Source of the DNA: Listeria kieliensis | GTDB taxonomy: Bacteria > Bacillota > Bacilli > Lactobacillales > Listeriaceae | NCBI RefSeq assembly: GCF_003369925.1 | Contig: NZ_LARY01000001.1 | Location: 992,001-1,056,000 of the forward strand | Reading direction: 5' to 3' | DNA length: 64,000 nucleotides | Shown here: positions 19,752-29,890 of the stretch, one piece after another | Layout: every line of letters begins with the position of its first letter | Numbering within the stretch: position 1 is the stretch's first letter | Made by a program: the position numbers and the translations under genes | The notes under the pieces: generated by a model | What the model saw: the letters and a program-made list of their open reading frames with translations, nothing else | What the model was told of the DNA's origin: nothing | The model's database searches: none

Positions 19752-22061
19752 TTACTCCATGATCCGCTTCATCCAGTTAAATAAATCCGAATAACTCGCA
19801 TAAAGCAGTTTTTGTCGCGTTTCAAGTTCACGTTCTTTTTGTTGATATAATTTTGCTTCTTCTAAATTCCTTTTCCCTGCAGTCTCTTGAAGCGTAATCA
19901 CATCACCTTCTATTTTAACAAAATCTAGCTCAAAAAACACGCCCGACATAAATTCAATTTGTTGTTTGCTCCAGCCAAATTTGCGTGACAATGCTTCTTC
20001 GTATTTGCTGAGCGAAAACGGTTGAAATTTTTTAATTAACCCATAAAGCGAGGCAAATGCTTTTCTATCCGGTAACCTGTCCATCTCATTATTTTCTCCA
20101 GAATGAAAGTGAAAATAAATTTTTTCCGGCTGAATTTCCTGTACCACGCGCTCAAGCTGCTCGACTTCTTGCGGGATGTCTGCAAAAATAATCTCTTCAG
20201 ATTTAGGAAGTGAAGCCTCGCTAAGAGAATCACTAAATGCAATGACTGTTTCTTCTAGATTGTCTAGCGCTTCTTTACTAGATTCTTCAAAACAAATAAA
20301 AACACGTTTACTTTTTTTCTCACGAAGCAGTTGATTCCATTCCGTCCGATTACGAACATCAAACACTTGCCAGTGCGAAACTGAAAGATCAACGAGGCGC
20401 ATCTGTGGCTTTCGAACATTGTTCCATTCATTGACCGAGAGTTCGCCCACAACATCCACTTCCGCTGCCGGAGAAAGCTCAGACACAAGGTGACCAATAT
20501 TAAAGCCAACCGCATCAAGTAAAGCTTCATCTTTTTTCAAGAAAGTTTTAAGATGTGTCTTATCCGCCCCGATTTGTTTTGTTCCCTCAAGATGAACGCT
20601 AGCAAATTTGAAAAGCGGTTTAGGATTCCCCGTTCCAAATGGTGCCATTTGTTCCACCATTTGAATGAAAGATAAACTTGCGGTTTCAAGTGAAATCGTA
20701 TCTTCAATCTGGAGTGCAGGCTTTAAGTCTTCTTGAGAAAGTTTTGCTGCTTGCCCTTCCATGTTTTCCGTAAACGCCTGAAGCGCATCCACGCGAATCG
20801 TAAGCCCCGCAGCCATTGGATGGCCACCGAAAGCTTCTAGTAACTCACGATTTTGATCGAGTTCTTGATACAGATGAAAAGCAGGGACACTTCGTCCTGA
20901 ACCCTTAGCAAGGCCTGTCGCTTCATCAATTGCTAAGCAAATCGTCGGCCGGCCAAATTTCTCAACTAGACGCGAAGCCACAATGCCCAAAACACCTGCG
21001 TTCCAGTCAGAAGCTGCCACAATAATCATGCTCGGCATTTTTTCCATCTCTTCCACCATTTGAGAGGCCTGCTTCGTAATGTCAGCAACAAGCGTGCGGC
21101 GTTCTTTATTCGTCTCATCAATAAGTTGAGCAAGCTCTTCCGCTTCTTCATCTATATGCGCAAGAAGTAGTTCACAAGCAGGATCAGCGGCTCCAAGTCG
21201 TCCAACTGCATTTAGACGAGGCGCAAGCATAAAGCCAATCGTTTCTTCCGTCGCCTCATGTAACTTCGCACCCGCTTTCTTAGCAAGCACTTGTAAGCCA
21301 AGATTTGGTGTATTTCGAAGAACTTGAAGTCCTTTTTGAACGAGCAGCCGATTTTCATCTGTGAGCGAAACTAAATCCGCAACTGTCCCGACAGCAACAA
21401 GATCGAGCAATTCTTCGGGTTCCTCGCCAAGCAGTGCATGTGACAGTTTGTAGCTGACGCCAACCCCTGCAAGATCATGAAAAGGATATTCAGAAAGCGG
21501 ATGACGTGGATGAATCACAGCAATTGCTTCTGGAAGTGTGTCTCGTTTTTCGTGGTGATCCGTTATAATAACATCCAAATCGATTTCTTTCGCAAATTCC
21601 ATCACATCAAGCGCTGCAATTCCATTATCAACAGTGATTAAAAGATCATAGCCTTGGTTTTTAATCATTTGAAAAGCTTCTTTATTCGGTCCATATCCTT
21701 CCGTAAAGCGATTCGGAATATAAAAGTCTACCTGAGCACCGAGTTTTTCAAGTGAAGAAAATAAAACAGCAATACTTGTCACGCCATCTGCATCGTAATC
21801 ACCGTAAATCATTATTTTTTCATTTTGCGCAATCGCTTTTTGAATTCGTTCAACCGCTTTATCCATCTCTTGAAGTAAAAATGGATCGTAAGCAGAAAAC
21901 TTATCGGGATGAAAAAATTTATCTAATTGTCCTTTTGTGGTTACTTTTCGCTTTGAAAGCATTTCGGCAAGAACAGGTGAAACACCCAACTCTTCTGCAA
22001 GTGCGGCCGCTTTATCTTTCGCAATTTCTTCTGTTTTCCAAATGTATTTTGAATGAATCAC
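19752..22061 (-). CDS. recJ: Single-stranded-DNA 5'-3' exonuclease RecJ
   Basis: Recombination and repair nuclease, 769 residues with the longer Firmicutes C-terminus. DHH domain motifs: [15 protein letters not shown] (about 75-90), ITDHHEKRD (about 155) and the DHHA1 segment with [10 protein letters not shown] (about 410). OB-like region then a RecJ C-terminal domain in the last 200 residues. The frame begins at 22079 (TTG), but that codon touches the SD; the GTG at 22061 ([11 protein letters not shown]) with AAAGGTGG seven bases upstream is the better start. Confidence 0.95.
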   Translation of the reverse strand: MIHSKYIWKTEEIAKDKAAALAEELGVSPVLAEMLSKRKVTTKGQLDKFFHPDKFSAYDPFLLQEMDKAVERIQKAIAQNEKIMIYGDYDADGVTSIAVLFSSLEKLGAQVDFYIPNRFTEGYGPNKEAFQMIKNQGYDLLITVDNGIAALDVMEFAKEIDLDVIITDHHEKRDTLPEAIAVIHPRHPLSEYPFHDLAGVGVSYKLSHALLGEEPEELLDLVAVGTVADLVSLTDENRLLVQKGLQVLRNTPNLGLQVLAKKAGAKLHEATEETIGFMLAPRLNAVGRLGAADPACELLLAHIDEEAEELAQLIDETNKERRTLVADITKQASQMVEEMEKMPSMIIVAASDWNAGVLGIVASRLVEKFGRPTICLAIDEATGLAKGSGRSVPAFHLYQELDQNRELLEAFGGHPMAAGLTIRVDALQAFTENMEGQAAKLSQEDLKPALQIEDTISLETASLSFIQMVEQMAPFGTGNPKPLFKFASVHLEGTKQIGADKTHLKTFLKKDEALLDAVGFNIGHLVSELSPAAEVDVVGELSVNEWNNVRKPQMRLVDLSVSHWQVFDVRNRTEWNQLLREKKSKRVFICFEESSKEALDNLEETVIAFSDSLSEASLPKSEEIIFADIPQEVEQLERVVQEIQPEKIYFHFHSGENNEMDRLPDRKAFASLYGLIKKFQPFSLSKYEEALSRKFGWSKQQIEFMSGVFFELDFVKIEGDVITLQETAGKRNLEEAKLYQQKERELETRQKLLYASYSDLFNWMKRIME

Positions 22062-22139
22062 AATCGTTCCACCTTTCAACCCTCCTATTATACCGAACTT
22101 TTCTGGATTTTTACAGTAGAACTTCTTTTAAAGACAAAC

Positions 22140-22167
22140 AAAAAAACCAAACCCATTACAGGTTTGG
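22140..22167 (-). terminator. Terminator overlapping the end of the LapA-like gene
   Basis: Stem CCAAACC (22147-22153) with GGTTTGG (22161-22167), then T7 on the minus strand. The stop codon of the gene lies in the loop. Confidence 0.85.
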
Positions 22168-22500
22168 CTTTTCGTTTGCTTCTTTTGTTTCTTTCTCACC
22201 AACATCAATCGTTGACTTCTTACCGTGCATTGCTTCAGCAGCTGCAAGCTTACGCGTTAACTCGGTTTTTTCTTCTTTCAGTTGTTTGATTTGTTTATTG
22301 CCACTTCTCACTTTAGCAATATTCAAGAAGAAAATAATCAAACAACCAATTAAAACCGATCCTAAAATTACTAAGACAAGAGGCCACTCAGCTTTTGCAA
22401 ATAAAAAATTCACCTCAACCGAGTCTACATTGATCACCGCAAAAATAGCGATAAAAAGTACCAACAAAATTCCTAAAATGACCTGCCATTGATTCTTCAT
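22156..22500 (-). CDS. LapA-domain (DUF1049) small membrane protein
   Basis: 114 residues: two predicted membrane helices (about 5-24 and 38-60, joined by the DUF1049 signature NVDSVEVNFLFAKAEWPLVLVIL), then a basic and acidic coiled-coil tail (IKQLKEEKTELTRKLAAAEA). Function unknown in Firmicutes; the E. coli relative helps LPS assembly, which cannot apply here. Sits between secDF and recJ as in Listeria. Its terminator overlaps the stop codon. Confidence 0.88.
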   Translation of the reverse strand: MKNQWQVILGILLVLFIAIFAVINVDSVEVNFLFAKAEWPLVLVILGSVLIGCLIIFFLNIAKVRSGNKQIKQLKEEKTELTRKLAAAEAMHGKKSTIDVGEKETKEANEKPNL

Positions 22501-22540
22501 ACAGCTCCATCCCCCAATTAAACAATAAATTTGAAAAGCG

Positions 22541-22567
22541 AAAGCCGAAAAAATTTTTTCGGCTTTT
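22541..22567 (-). terminator. Terminator after secDF
   Basis: AAAGCCGAAAAAA and its exact complement form a hairpin ending in a T-rich tail; flanks secDF on its 3' side. Confidence 0.8.
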
Positions 22568-22582
22568 TACTTTACACTTATT

Positions 22583-24847
22583 CTATACCACAGGTTGACC
22601 TGGGTTACGCTTTTTCTTTTTCTTCACGTTTTGAATTGGACCTTTTTTATTCACTTGATGCGATTTAAACACATACCATAACTGCATCGCCATGAAAATA
22701 GATGAGAACACACTTGATACGAGTCCAACAAGAAGCGCGATTGAGAAGTTTAAAATTGATTCGCTTCCGAATAGAACTAAGGCAAGCACAGTGAAAACAA
22801 CAGTCAAGATCGTATTGATTGACCGTGTAAAGGTTTGCCGTAATCCGTGATTCACCGCAAAAGCGACATCTTCTTTGGTCTTGTAGCGCTTCATTTTCTT
22901 ACCAATATCCCGAATCCGGTCAGCGGTTACGATCGTATCATTAATCGAATACCCGATAACCGTAAGTACGGCAGCAATGAAGGTTAAATCTACCTCCAGT
23001 CTGAAAATGCTGAAGAAAATAAAGATCACGAAAGCATCAAATAGCAAGGAAAGAATCGCAGCAATCCCCATGTAGAATTCAAAGCGAATCGCAATGTAAA
23101 TTACAATCAAGATTGAAGCAATCGCAAGGGCGTATAAGCCATTTTTCGCTAATTCTTTTCCAACAGTCGGCGTTACCGTACTGATGCTTGGCTCATGTTT
23201 ATATTTATCATCAAAATGCGTCTTAAATTTAGCAATCTCAGATTGGCTTAAGGCACCTTTAAACGAAATCACAGCCGTTGTAGAATTTTTACCTTGGAAG
23301 ACAATATCATCCGAAGGCATCTTAATTTCATTTAAGTCCTTCTTGATTTGTTGTTCCGTTAGTTTTGAGTTAGACGTTACTTCAGCACGCGTCCCACTCG
23401 CAAAATCAATACCAAGGTTCAATTTGAATACACTTAAAATGATAATGCCCGCAATCGTAATCGCTGCAAAAATACCAAGGAATACTCGGTGATTCTTGAC
23501 AAAGTCGAAACGGTCGAAGTGTGTTTTCAAATCATACGTACTAATGCCATCATGTAAGTTATGAATATTTTTTGGATTTACCGTAAAGAGACGTGGTTTA
23601 TTATTTAATACGTTGCTCTTCACAAGCAGTCCAAGTAAGACACGTGAACCCCAAACAGCAGTCAAGAAGCTAACAAGAATACTGATAATCAGTACAGTCG
23701 CAAATCCTTTGATCGAACTTGTTCCAAAGTAGAACAAGACAACTGCAACGAGTAGTGTCGAGATATTTCCGTCAAATATCGCACGGAAAGCTTCTTTTCC
23801 ACCAATTTCAAAAGCCGCTTTCGTCGATCTCCCAACTTTAAGCTCTTCCTTAATCCGCTCGTAGGTAATAACGTTCGCGTCGACCGCCATCCCTATCCCG
23901 AGAATCAGCCCGGCAATACCCGGAAGCGTGAGCGTCGCATTTAAGAGCGCCAGAATTAAGAGTACGATATACGTATAAGCTGTTAATGTAATACAAGCGA
24001 TAATACCAGGAATACGGTAAACAATTAGCATAAAGATAAAGATCGCAGCAACCCCAATGATTCCGGCAAGAATCGTTTGGTTAAGCGCATCTTGACCAAA
24101 CTGAGCGCCGACAGAAGTCGAGTAAACTTCTTTCATTTTAACGGGTAGTGCCCCTGAATTTAGTAAGTTCGCTAAATCTTTAGCTTCTTTTGTTGTAAAG
24201 TTTCCTTCAATTTGTACATTATTATCATCAATCACTTTGCTGACATTTGGTGCGGACAAGTAAGCAGGATCTTTTTTCGTTTTTTCTTCTTCATACTTTT
24301 GCCCTTTTTTCCAGTCTAGCCAAATAACGAGTTGATTATTTGGTGCTTCACCTAAAATGTCTTTTGTTACTTTCGCAAATTTATCCGCGCTTTTTAGTTT
24401 TAAAGTAACAATCGGTTGGTTCGTATCTGTAAAGGCTTGTTTTGCTCCACCTGGAACAAGATCAGAACCATCAAGCATCAATTTGTCTTTCGCATCTCTA
24501 AACGATAGTTCCGCTGTTGTCGAAAGCATTTTTCTTGCTTGGTTTTGGTCTGTGACCCCCGCAAGCTGAACACGAATGCGGTTATTTCCTTCAATTGTGA
24601 TGACCGGTTCAGCAACACCAATGCTATTAATCCGGCGATCGAGTGCACTTACAGTATCTGTAAGTGTGTCTTTTGTGATTTCACCTTTTCCGCTCGCAGG
24701 TTCAACTTGATATAAAACCTCAAATCCACCCTGGAGATCTAGTCCTAAATTAATTTTGTCGAGCACCATTTTCGTTGTTCCAATGACGACACCGAAAATA
24801 ATGGCGACAATTAGGAAAAAGGTAATCAACTTGCTCTTTTTAACCAT
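22583..24847 (-). CDS. secDF: Fused Sec translocon accessory protein SecDF
   Basis: Proton-driven accessory to SecYEG that pulls exported proteins through the membrane. One 754-residue polypeptide fusing SecD and SecF, as in Bacillus, with 12 predicted helices in two sixes. SecD part (about 1-430): GLDLQGGFEVLYQVE, the large P1 domain, and GMAVDANVITYERIKEE with the conserved Asp. SecF part (about 450-740): GIDFASGTRAEV and TVIGYSINDTIVTADRIRD. ATG after GGGAGG. The Lys-rich C-terminus (NVKKKKKRNPGQ) is normal. Confidence 0.97.
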   Translation of the reverse strand: MVKKSKLITFFLIVAIIFGVVIGTTKMVLDKINLGLDLQGGFEVLYQVEPASGKGEITKDTLTDTVSALDRRINSIGVAEPVITIEGNNRIRVQLAGVTDQNQARKMLSTTAELSFRDAKDKLMLDGSDLVPGGAKQAFTDTNQPIVTLKLKSADKFAKVTKDILGEAPNNQLVIWLDWKKGQKYEEEKTKKDPAYLSAPNVSKVIDDNNVQIEGNFTTKEAKDLANLLNSGALPVKMKEVYSTSVGAQFGQDALNQTILAGIIGVAAIFIFMLIVYRIPGIIACITLTAYTYIVLLILALLNATLTLPGIAGLILGIGMAVDANVITYERIKEELKVGRSTKAAFEIGGKEAFRAIFDGNISTLLVAVVLFYFGTSSIKGFATVLIISILVSFLTAVWGSRVLLGLLVKSNVLNNKPRLFTVNPKNIHNLHDGISTYDLKTHFDRFDFVKNHRVFLGIFAAITIAGIIILSVFKLNLGIDFASGTRAEVTSNSKLTEQQIKKDLNEIKMPSDDIVFQGKNSTTAVISFKGALSQSEIAKFKTHFDDKYKHEPSISTVTPTVGKELAKNGLYALAIASILIVIYIAIRFEFYMGIAAILSLLFDAFVIFIFFSIFRLEVDLTFIAAVLTVIGYSINDTIVTADRIRDIGKKMKRYKTKEDVAFAVNHGLRQTFTRSINTILTVVFTVLALVLFGSESILNFSIALLVGLVSSVFSSIFMAMQLWYVFKSHQVNKKGPIQNVKKKKKRNPGQPVV

Positions 24848-24900
24848 CTTTGCTTTTTTCCTCCCTCATCAAAACCACTAACACTGCACGCAGGCGATAC

Positions 24901-25314
24901 TTACTTTTCTTTTGTTGAATCCTCTAATTTGTTTTCATCTTCTTGAGACAGTTCTTTAGATTCGTCTTCAACAGAAAAAGAATCTTGAACGGAATCCCGT
25001 TCTTCATGCGCTTCGGCTTCATTCGTATTGTGAAGAACTTCCTCTACAAGTGCTTGATCAAGTGTGTGCGTATTTTCTTCTGGTCTTTTTGATTCCTTTG
25101 ATATAAATTCCATTAATTGTCCAATGTTCATTTGCATGATGTCATTTACACGCTCATGCAAATTTGGAGAAGGCTTCTCGATCCACTTCACATCGGTCAA
25201 GAAATTCCAAATATGCTCTGGCTTGATTTCTCGGTAACCAAGCAGATGAAAATCCTTAACTCTAATGGAGATGGCTGGCGTTAATAATTCATACCATTCT
25301 TCAAGTGATTTCAT
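24901..25314 (-). CDS. ComN-like post-transcriptional regulator with acidic C-terminal tail
   Basis: 137 residues. The first ~85 match the ComN/YrzD family (EEWYELLTPAISIRVKDFHLLGY, then EHIWNFLTDVKW); in Bacillus ComN acts on comE mRNA and localises to division sites and poles. The last ~50 residues are highly acidic and Ser/Glu-rich (EDESKELSQEDENKLEDS), longer than I recall for Bacillus ComN (about 98 residues). The frame begins at 25341, but MKSLEEWYE at 25314 has GGAGGGG six bases upstream. Lies between yajC and secDF. Confidence 0.85.
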   Translation of the reverse strand: MKSLEEWYELLTPAISIRVKDFHLLGYREIKPEHIWNFLTDVKWIEKPSPNLHERVNDIMQMNIGQLMEFISKESKRPEENTHTLDQALVEEVLHNTNEAEAHEERDSVQDSFSVEDESKELSQEDENKLEDSTKEK

Positions 25315-25419
25315 TTTACTCCCCTCCCACTTTACAATCAACTATCCTTATTCTATCTAAAACTTGGCTAAATGAAAAGCGGAAATACAAAAATACCACT
25401 AAATTGACACATTTAGATA

Positions 25420-25455
25420 CAAAAAAACCGCTCCAAATGACTTGGGAGCGGTTGA
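25420..25455 (-). terminator. Terminator after yajC
   Basis: Stem AACCGCTCC (25426-25434) with GGAGCGGTT (25445-25453), then T7 on the minus strand. Confidence 0.9.
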
Positions 25456-25459
25456 TTTT

Positions 25460-25795
25460 TTATTTATTTTCTTCTTTTGCATCTTCGGAATCTTCTTCTG
25501 TAGCTTTTGTTGCAGCAGGTTCCGCAGAAACTGTACTTCCTTTTTCAAGAACTGTACGGATTGCATTGCGATCAAATGTCAACTTGGCATTTCCACATTT
25601 TAAGACGATGATACTATCTTCAATTGCATCAACAATCCCATGCAAACCACCAATTGTAATAATTTTGTCTCCCTTAGCAAGACTGTTTTGCATATTTGTA
25701 ACTTCTTTTTGACGCTTTTGTTGCGGTCTGATAAGTAAGAAGTAAAACAAAACAATCATCAAGATAATCGGAAGAAATGTTAATAAACCGTTCAA
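25460..25795 (-). CDS. yajC: Sec translocon accessory protein YajC
   Basis: Small single-pass membrane protein (111 residues) that associates with SecDF. One helix at about 4-22 (LPIILMIVLFYFLLIRPQQK, ending in the characteristic RPQQK), then a beta domain (GDKIITIGGLHGIVDAIEDS). The C-terminal tail is acidic (ATEEDSEDAKEENK). Directly downstream of tgt; tgt-yajC is the usual order. Confidence 0.96.
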   Translation of the reverse strand: MNGLLTFLPIILMIVLFYFLLIRPQQKRQKEVTNMQNSLAKGDKIITIGGLHGIVDAIEDSIIVLKCGNAKLTFDRNAIRTVLEKGSTVSAEPAATKATEEDSEDAKEENK

Positions 25796-25833
25796 AGACT
25801 TTCAGCTCCTCTCAAGATATCCAAATAAATTTA

Positions 25834-26991
<1,158 letters not shown>

Positions 26992-27013
26992 TTACTCTAC
27001 TGAATAGCATAAC

Positions 27014-27066
27014 GAAAAAAAAGAGAGAACTCAAGCCTTTTCAGAAAAAAAGTCCTCTTTTCTCTC
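27014..27066 (-). terminator. Possible terminator after queA
   Basis: GAGAGA (27066-27061) can pair with TCTCTC (27027-27022) around a 33-nt spacer that can fold itself; T8 follows. The long loop makes it less certain. Confidence 0.45.
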
Positions 27067-27068
27067 GA

Positions 27069-28097
27069 TTAGTGAATAAACATCGCATCTCCAAAACTAA
27101 AGAAGCGATATTCTTCACGTACCGCATGTGCATAAGCGTGTAAAATAATGTCTCGCGATGCCAGTGCAGAAACAAGCATGATTAAAGTAGATTTAGGCAA
27201 ATGGAAGTTCGTGATCAAAGCATCCACCGCTTTAAAAGTATAACCAGGCGAAATAAAAATATCCGTCCAACCCGCATCTGCTTGAATACGTCCATCAAAT
27301 TTCGTCGCAATCGTTTCTAGTGTGCGAATCGAAGTCGTTCCCACTGCAACGATTTTTCCACCGTTTTGTTTCACGTCATTTAAAACGACAGCCGTTTCTT
27401 CTGTCAAACGGTAGAATTCCGAGTGCATCTTGTGGTTTTCCGTATCTTCAACATCCACTGGACGAAATGTCCCGAGTCCAACGTGCAGCGTTAAAAAGCA
27501 GACCTTCACACCTTTTGCTTTTATTTCATCTAGCAGTTCTTCCGTAAAATGAAGGCCTGCTGTCGGCGCAGCTGCTGAGCCATTTTCCTTTGCGTAAACC
27601 GTTTGATAGCGATCCCCATCTTCAAGTTGTTCCTTGATATAAGGGGGAAGTGGCATTTCACCAAGCTGTTCTAAAATCTCATAAAAAATCCCTTGATAAT
27701 GGAACTCTAAAATGCGTCCACCGTGTTCCAGTTCTTCCAGACAAACCGCTTCAAGTTCGCCGTCACCAAACTTAATTTTCGCACCCTTTCGAATTCGTTT
27801 AGCAGGTTTTACGAGCGTTTCCCAAGTATTTCCTTCTTGTTGTTTTAAAAGAAGCACTTCAATATGTGCGCCTGTTTCTTCTTTTATCCCGTGAAGTCGT
27901 GCCGGTAAAACTCTGGTATCATTTAATACCAGCGCGTCACCAGCGTGTAGTTCAGAAACAATGGATTTAAACGTATCATCTTTTAATTCGCCTGTTTGTT
28001 TATCAACAAGCATCAAACGACTTGCCGTCCGGTCAAGAAGCGGCGTTTGCGCAATCAATTCCTCAGGTAAGTCAAAATCGAAATCTTCAACTCTCAT
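27069..28097 (-). CDS. queA: S-adenosylmethionine:tRNA ribosyltransferase-isomerase QueA
   Basis: Builds the epoxycyclopentane ring of queuosine on preQ1-tRNA using SAM. 342 residues, full length; N-terminal [28 protein letters not shown] (about 55-67), [16 protein letters not shown] (about 173-188), [11 protein letters not shown] (about 253). The ATG abuts the ruvB stop, so ruvA-ruvB-queA are transcribed together, the common Firmicutes order. Confidence 0.98.
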   Translation of the reverse strand: MRVEDFDFDLPEELIAQTPLLDRTASRLMLVDKQTGELKDDTFKSIVSELHAGDALVLNDTRVLPARLHGIKEETGAHIEVLLLKQQEGNTWETLVKPAKRIRKGAKIKFGDGELEAVCLEELEHGGRILEFHYQGIFYEILEQLGEMPLPPYIKEQLEDGDRYQTVYAKENGSAAAPTAGLHFTEELLDEIKAKGVKVCFLTLHVGLGTFRPVDVEDTENHKMHSEFYRLTEETAVVLNDVKQNGGKIVAVGTTSIRTLETIATKFDGRIQADAGWTDIFISPGYTFKAVDALITNFHLPKSTLIMLVSALASRDIILHAYAHAVREEYRFFSFGDAMFIH

Positions 28098-29105
28098 TTA
28101 TTCAGCACCCTTTTCTTCAATTCCTAAATGTTCATAAGCAAGCGATGTTGCCAATCTTCCTCGTGGCGTACGCTGTAAAAAACCGATTTGAAGTAAGTAA
28201 GGTTCATGCATATCTTCAATCGTTTCTCGTTCTTCGCCAATACTTGCAGAAATCGTATCAAGCCCAACAGGCCCCCCACGAAAAGAACGAATAATCGTTT
28301 CAAGCAGCCTCTGATCAATCGTATCAAGCCCTCTTGGATCCACCCTAAGAAGCGTTAAAGCTTCCTCCGCAATCGAAAAATCAACCAATCCATTACCTTT
28401 TACTTGGGCAAAATCTCGGACGCGCTTTAGCAGCCTGTTAGCAATACGCGGGGTTCCACGTGAACGCCTTGCAATTTCAAGCGCACCGCCATGATTAATC
28501 TCGGTCGATAAAATCTTGGCTGTTCGCGTGACAATATCCTCTAGCTGATTTTCTGTATAAAATTCCAGATGGTCCACTACGCCGAAACGATCACGAAGAG
28601 GCGCAGAAAGCTGACCAGCGCGTGTTGTAGCACCAATCAGTGTAAAGGGAGGCAAGTCGAGCCGAACAGACTTCGCCGTGGGTCCCGTCCCGATCACAAT
28701 ATCCAAACAATAATCTTCCATCGCCGGATAAAGAATCTCTTCCACTGCCTTTGAGAGCCGGTGGATTTCATCAATAAACAAAACATCTCCCGGTTCAAGC
28801 GCCGTTAAAATCGTCGCGAGGTCTCCTGGTCTTTCAATCGCTGGACCACTAGTCGTTCTGATATTCGTTCCAAGTTCATTAGCAATCACCATCGCAAGAG
28901 TCGTTTTTCCAAGTCCAGGAGGTCCATAAAGAAGCACATGATCCAAAGCTTCTTCACGCTGCCTTGCCGCTTCGATAAAAATCTCCAAGTTTTGTTTTAC
29001 TTTATCCTGACCAATATATTCAGCAAGAAGTTGTGGTCTGAGGCTCGTTTCAAACGAAATCTCTTCCTGATTCACATTTTCTGAAGAAACAATCCGATCT
29101 TCCAC
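28098..29105 (-). CDS. ruvB: Holliday junction branch-migration helicase RuvB
   Basis: AAA+ motor of the RuvAB complex, 335 residues. Walker [14 protein letters not shown] (about 59-71), Walker [11 protein letters not shown] (about 110), sensor [10 protein letters not shown], arginine finger in APLRDRFG, C-terminal winged helix with [11 protein letters not shown]. Starts 11 bp after ruvA. Confidence 0.98.
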   Translation of the reverse strand: MEDRIVSSENVNQEEISFETSLRPQLLAEYIGQDKVKQNLEIFIEAARQREEALDHVLLYGPPGLGKTTLAMVIANELGTNIRTTSGPAIERPGDLATILTALEPGDVLFIDEIHRLSKAVEEILYPAMEDYCLDIVIGTGPTAKSVRLDLPPFTLIGATTRAGQLSAPLRDRFGVVDHLEFYTENQLEDIVTRTAKILSTEINHGGALEIARRSRGTPRIANRLLKRVRDFAQVKGNGLVDFSIAEEALTLLRVDPRGLDTIDQRLLETIIRSFRGGPVGLDTISASIGEERETIEDMHEPYLLQIGFLQRTPRGRLATSLAYEHLGIEEKGAE

Positions 29106-29116
29106 GCTTTAACCTC

Positions 29117-29719
29117 CTAACTCGTCATCAAGCGCAGCGCAAGCTTAATCGCTTCATCGCTTGAAAGTTTTTCTTCTTTTAGTTTCGGCAATACTTTTTT
29201 CAGTTCCCGGTCGCTATAGCCAAGTGCTTGAAGCGCAAGCAAAGCTTCCTCAAGTGCTGGAGGGAGTCCATCTGTTAGTTCTTGCTTCACGGGTTCAACC
29301 TGAATTTCATTTACCGCTACATCCCCTAATTTTCCTTTTAAATCCAGAATAATTTGTCTTGCCGTTTTTTTACCGACACTTGGAAATTTTGTAAGGAAAA
29401 CATCATCTTCCGCTTCGATCGCAGAAATAAGCTTAGCCGCATCACCCGAAGCAATAATCGCAAGCGCACTTTTAGGACCAATGCCAGAAACGCTTAATAG
29501 TTTCTTAAATAAAAAACGTTCTTCAAGCGTTTTAAAACCAAATAACGTCAGACTATCTTCCCGTACATTTTGATACAAATAAACCTTCGTTTCCTTTCCT
29601 TCAAGCGCTGAAAAAGAAAACGGATTACCCGTTATGATGCTGTAGCCGATCTGACCCGCTTCCACAACAATATACTCAGGCGTAACCGCCGTAATGATTC
29701 CCTTAATATAATCGTACAC
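29117..29719 (-). CDS. ruvA: Holliday junction DNA-binding protein RuvA
   Basis: Tetrameric junction binder, 200 residues. N-terminal OB fold ([23 protein letters not shown]), two HhH motifs ([15 protein letters not shown] about 72-86 and [15 protein letters not shown] about 107-121), and domain III, which contacts RuvB (about 150-200). The first gene of ruvA-ruvB-queA. A SOS-like box and an extended -10 lie upstream, so DNA-damage control is likely, as for Bacillus ruvAB. Confidence 0.98.
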   Translation of the reverse strand: MYDYIKGIITAVTPEYIVVEAGQIGYSIITGNPFSFSALEGKETKVYLYQNVREDSLTLFGFKTLEERFLFKKLLSVSGIGPKSALAIIASGDAAKLISAIEAEDDVFLTKFPSVGKKTARQIILDLKGKLGDVAVNEIQVEPVKQELTDGLPPALEEALLALQALGYSDRELKKVLPKLKEEKLSSDEAIKLALRLMTS

Positions 29720-29754
29720 AATCTTTCGTCCCTTCTAAAGTACCGTTAACAACA

Positions 29755-29782
29755 ATAATAGCACAAGTCGAACATTCGTGCT
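29755..29782 (-). promoter_or_regulatory. Extended -10 promoter and candidate LexA box of ruvAB-queA
   Basis: Minus strand: TGC then -10 TATTAT (29760-29755). Immediately upstream AGCACGAATGTTCG (29782-29769) matches about 10 of 14 positions of the Firmicutes SOS box CGAACATATGTTCG; only the GTTCG half is perfect. Confidence 0.45.
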
Positions 29783-29844
29783 ACTTTCGCAAGAACCATG
29801 CAAGTCTCCCTCAATCACTTAAACTGGCTACGCGGATCGACTTC

Positions 29845-29888
29845 TTCATTGTACAAAAAAGCAAAGACCGCACGCAAGACTTGCCTTC
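29845..29888 (-). terminator. Weak terminator after the aldehyde dehydrogenase gene
   Basis: Short GCAA/TTGC stem followed by TTTTTT on the minus strand. Weak, but in the right place. Confidence 0.3.
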
Positions 29889-29890
29889 CT

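Noticed and set aside
21752-22492. 246-codon + strand frame
   Set aside because: Antisense to recJ and the LapA-like gene; crosses two real genes and the terminator between them.
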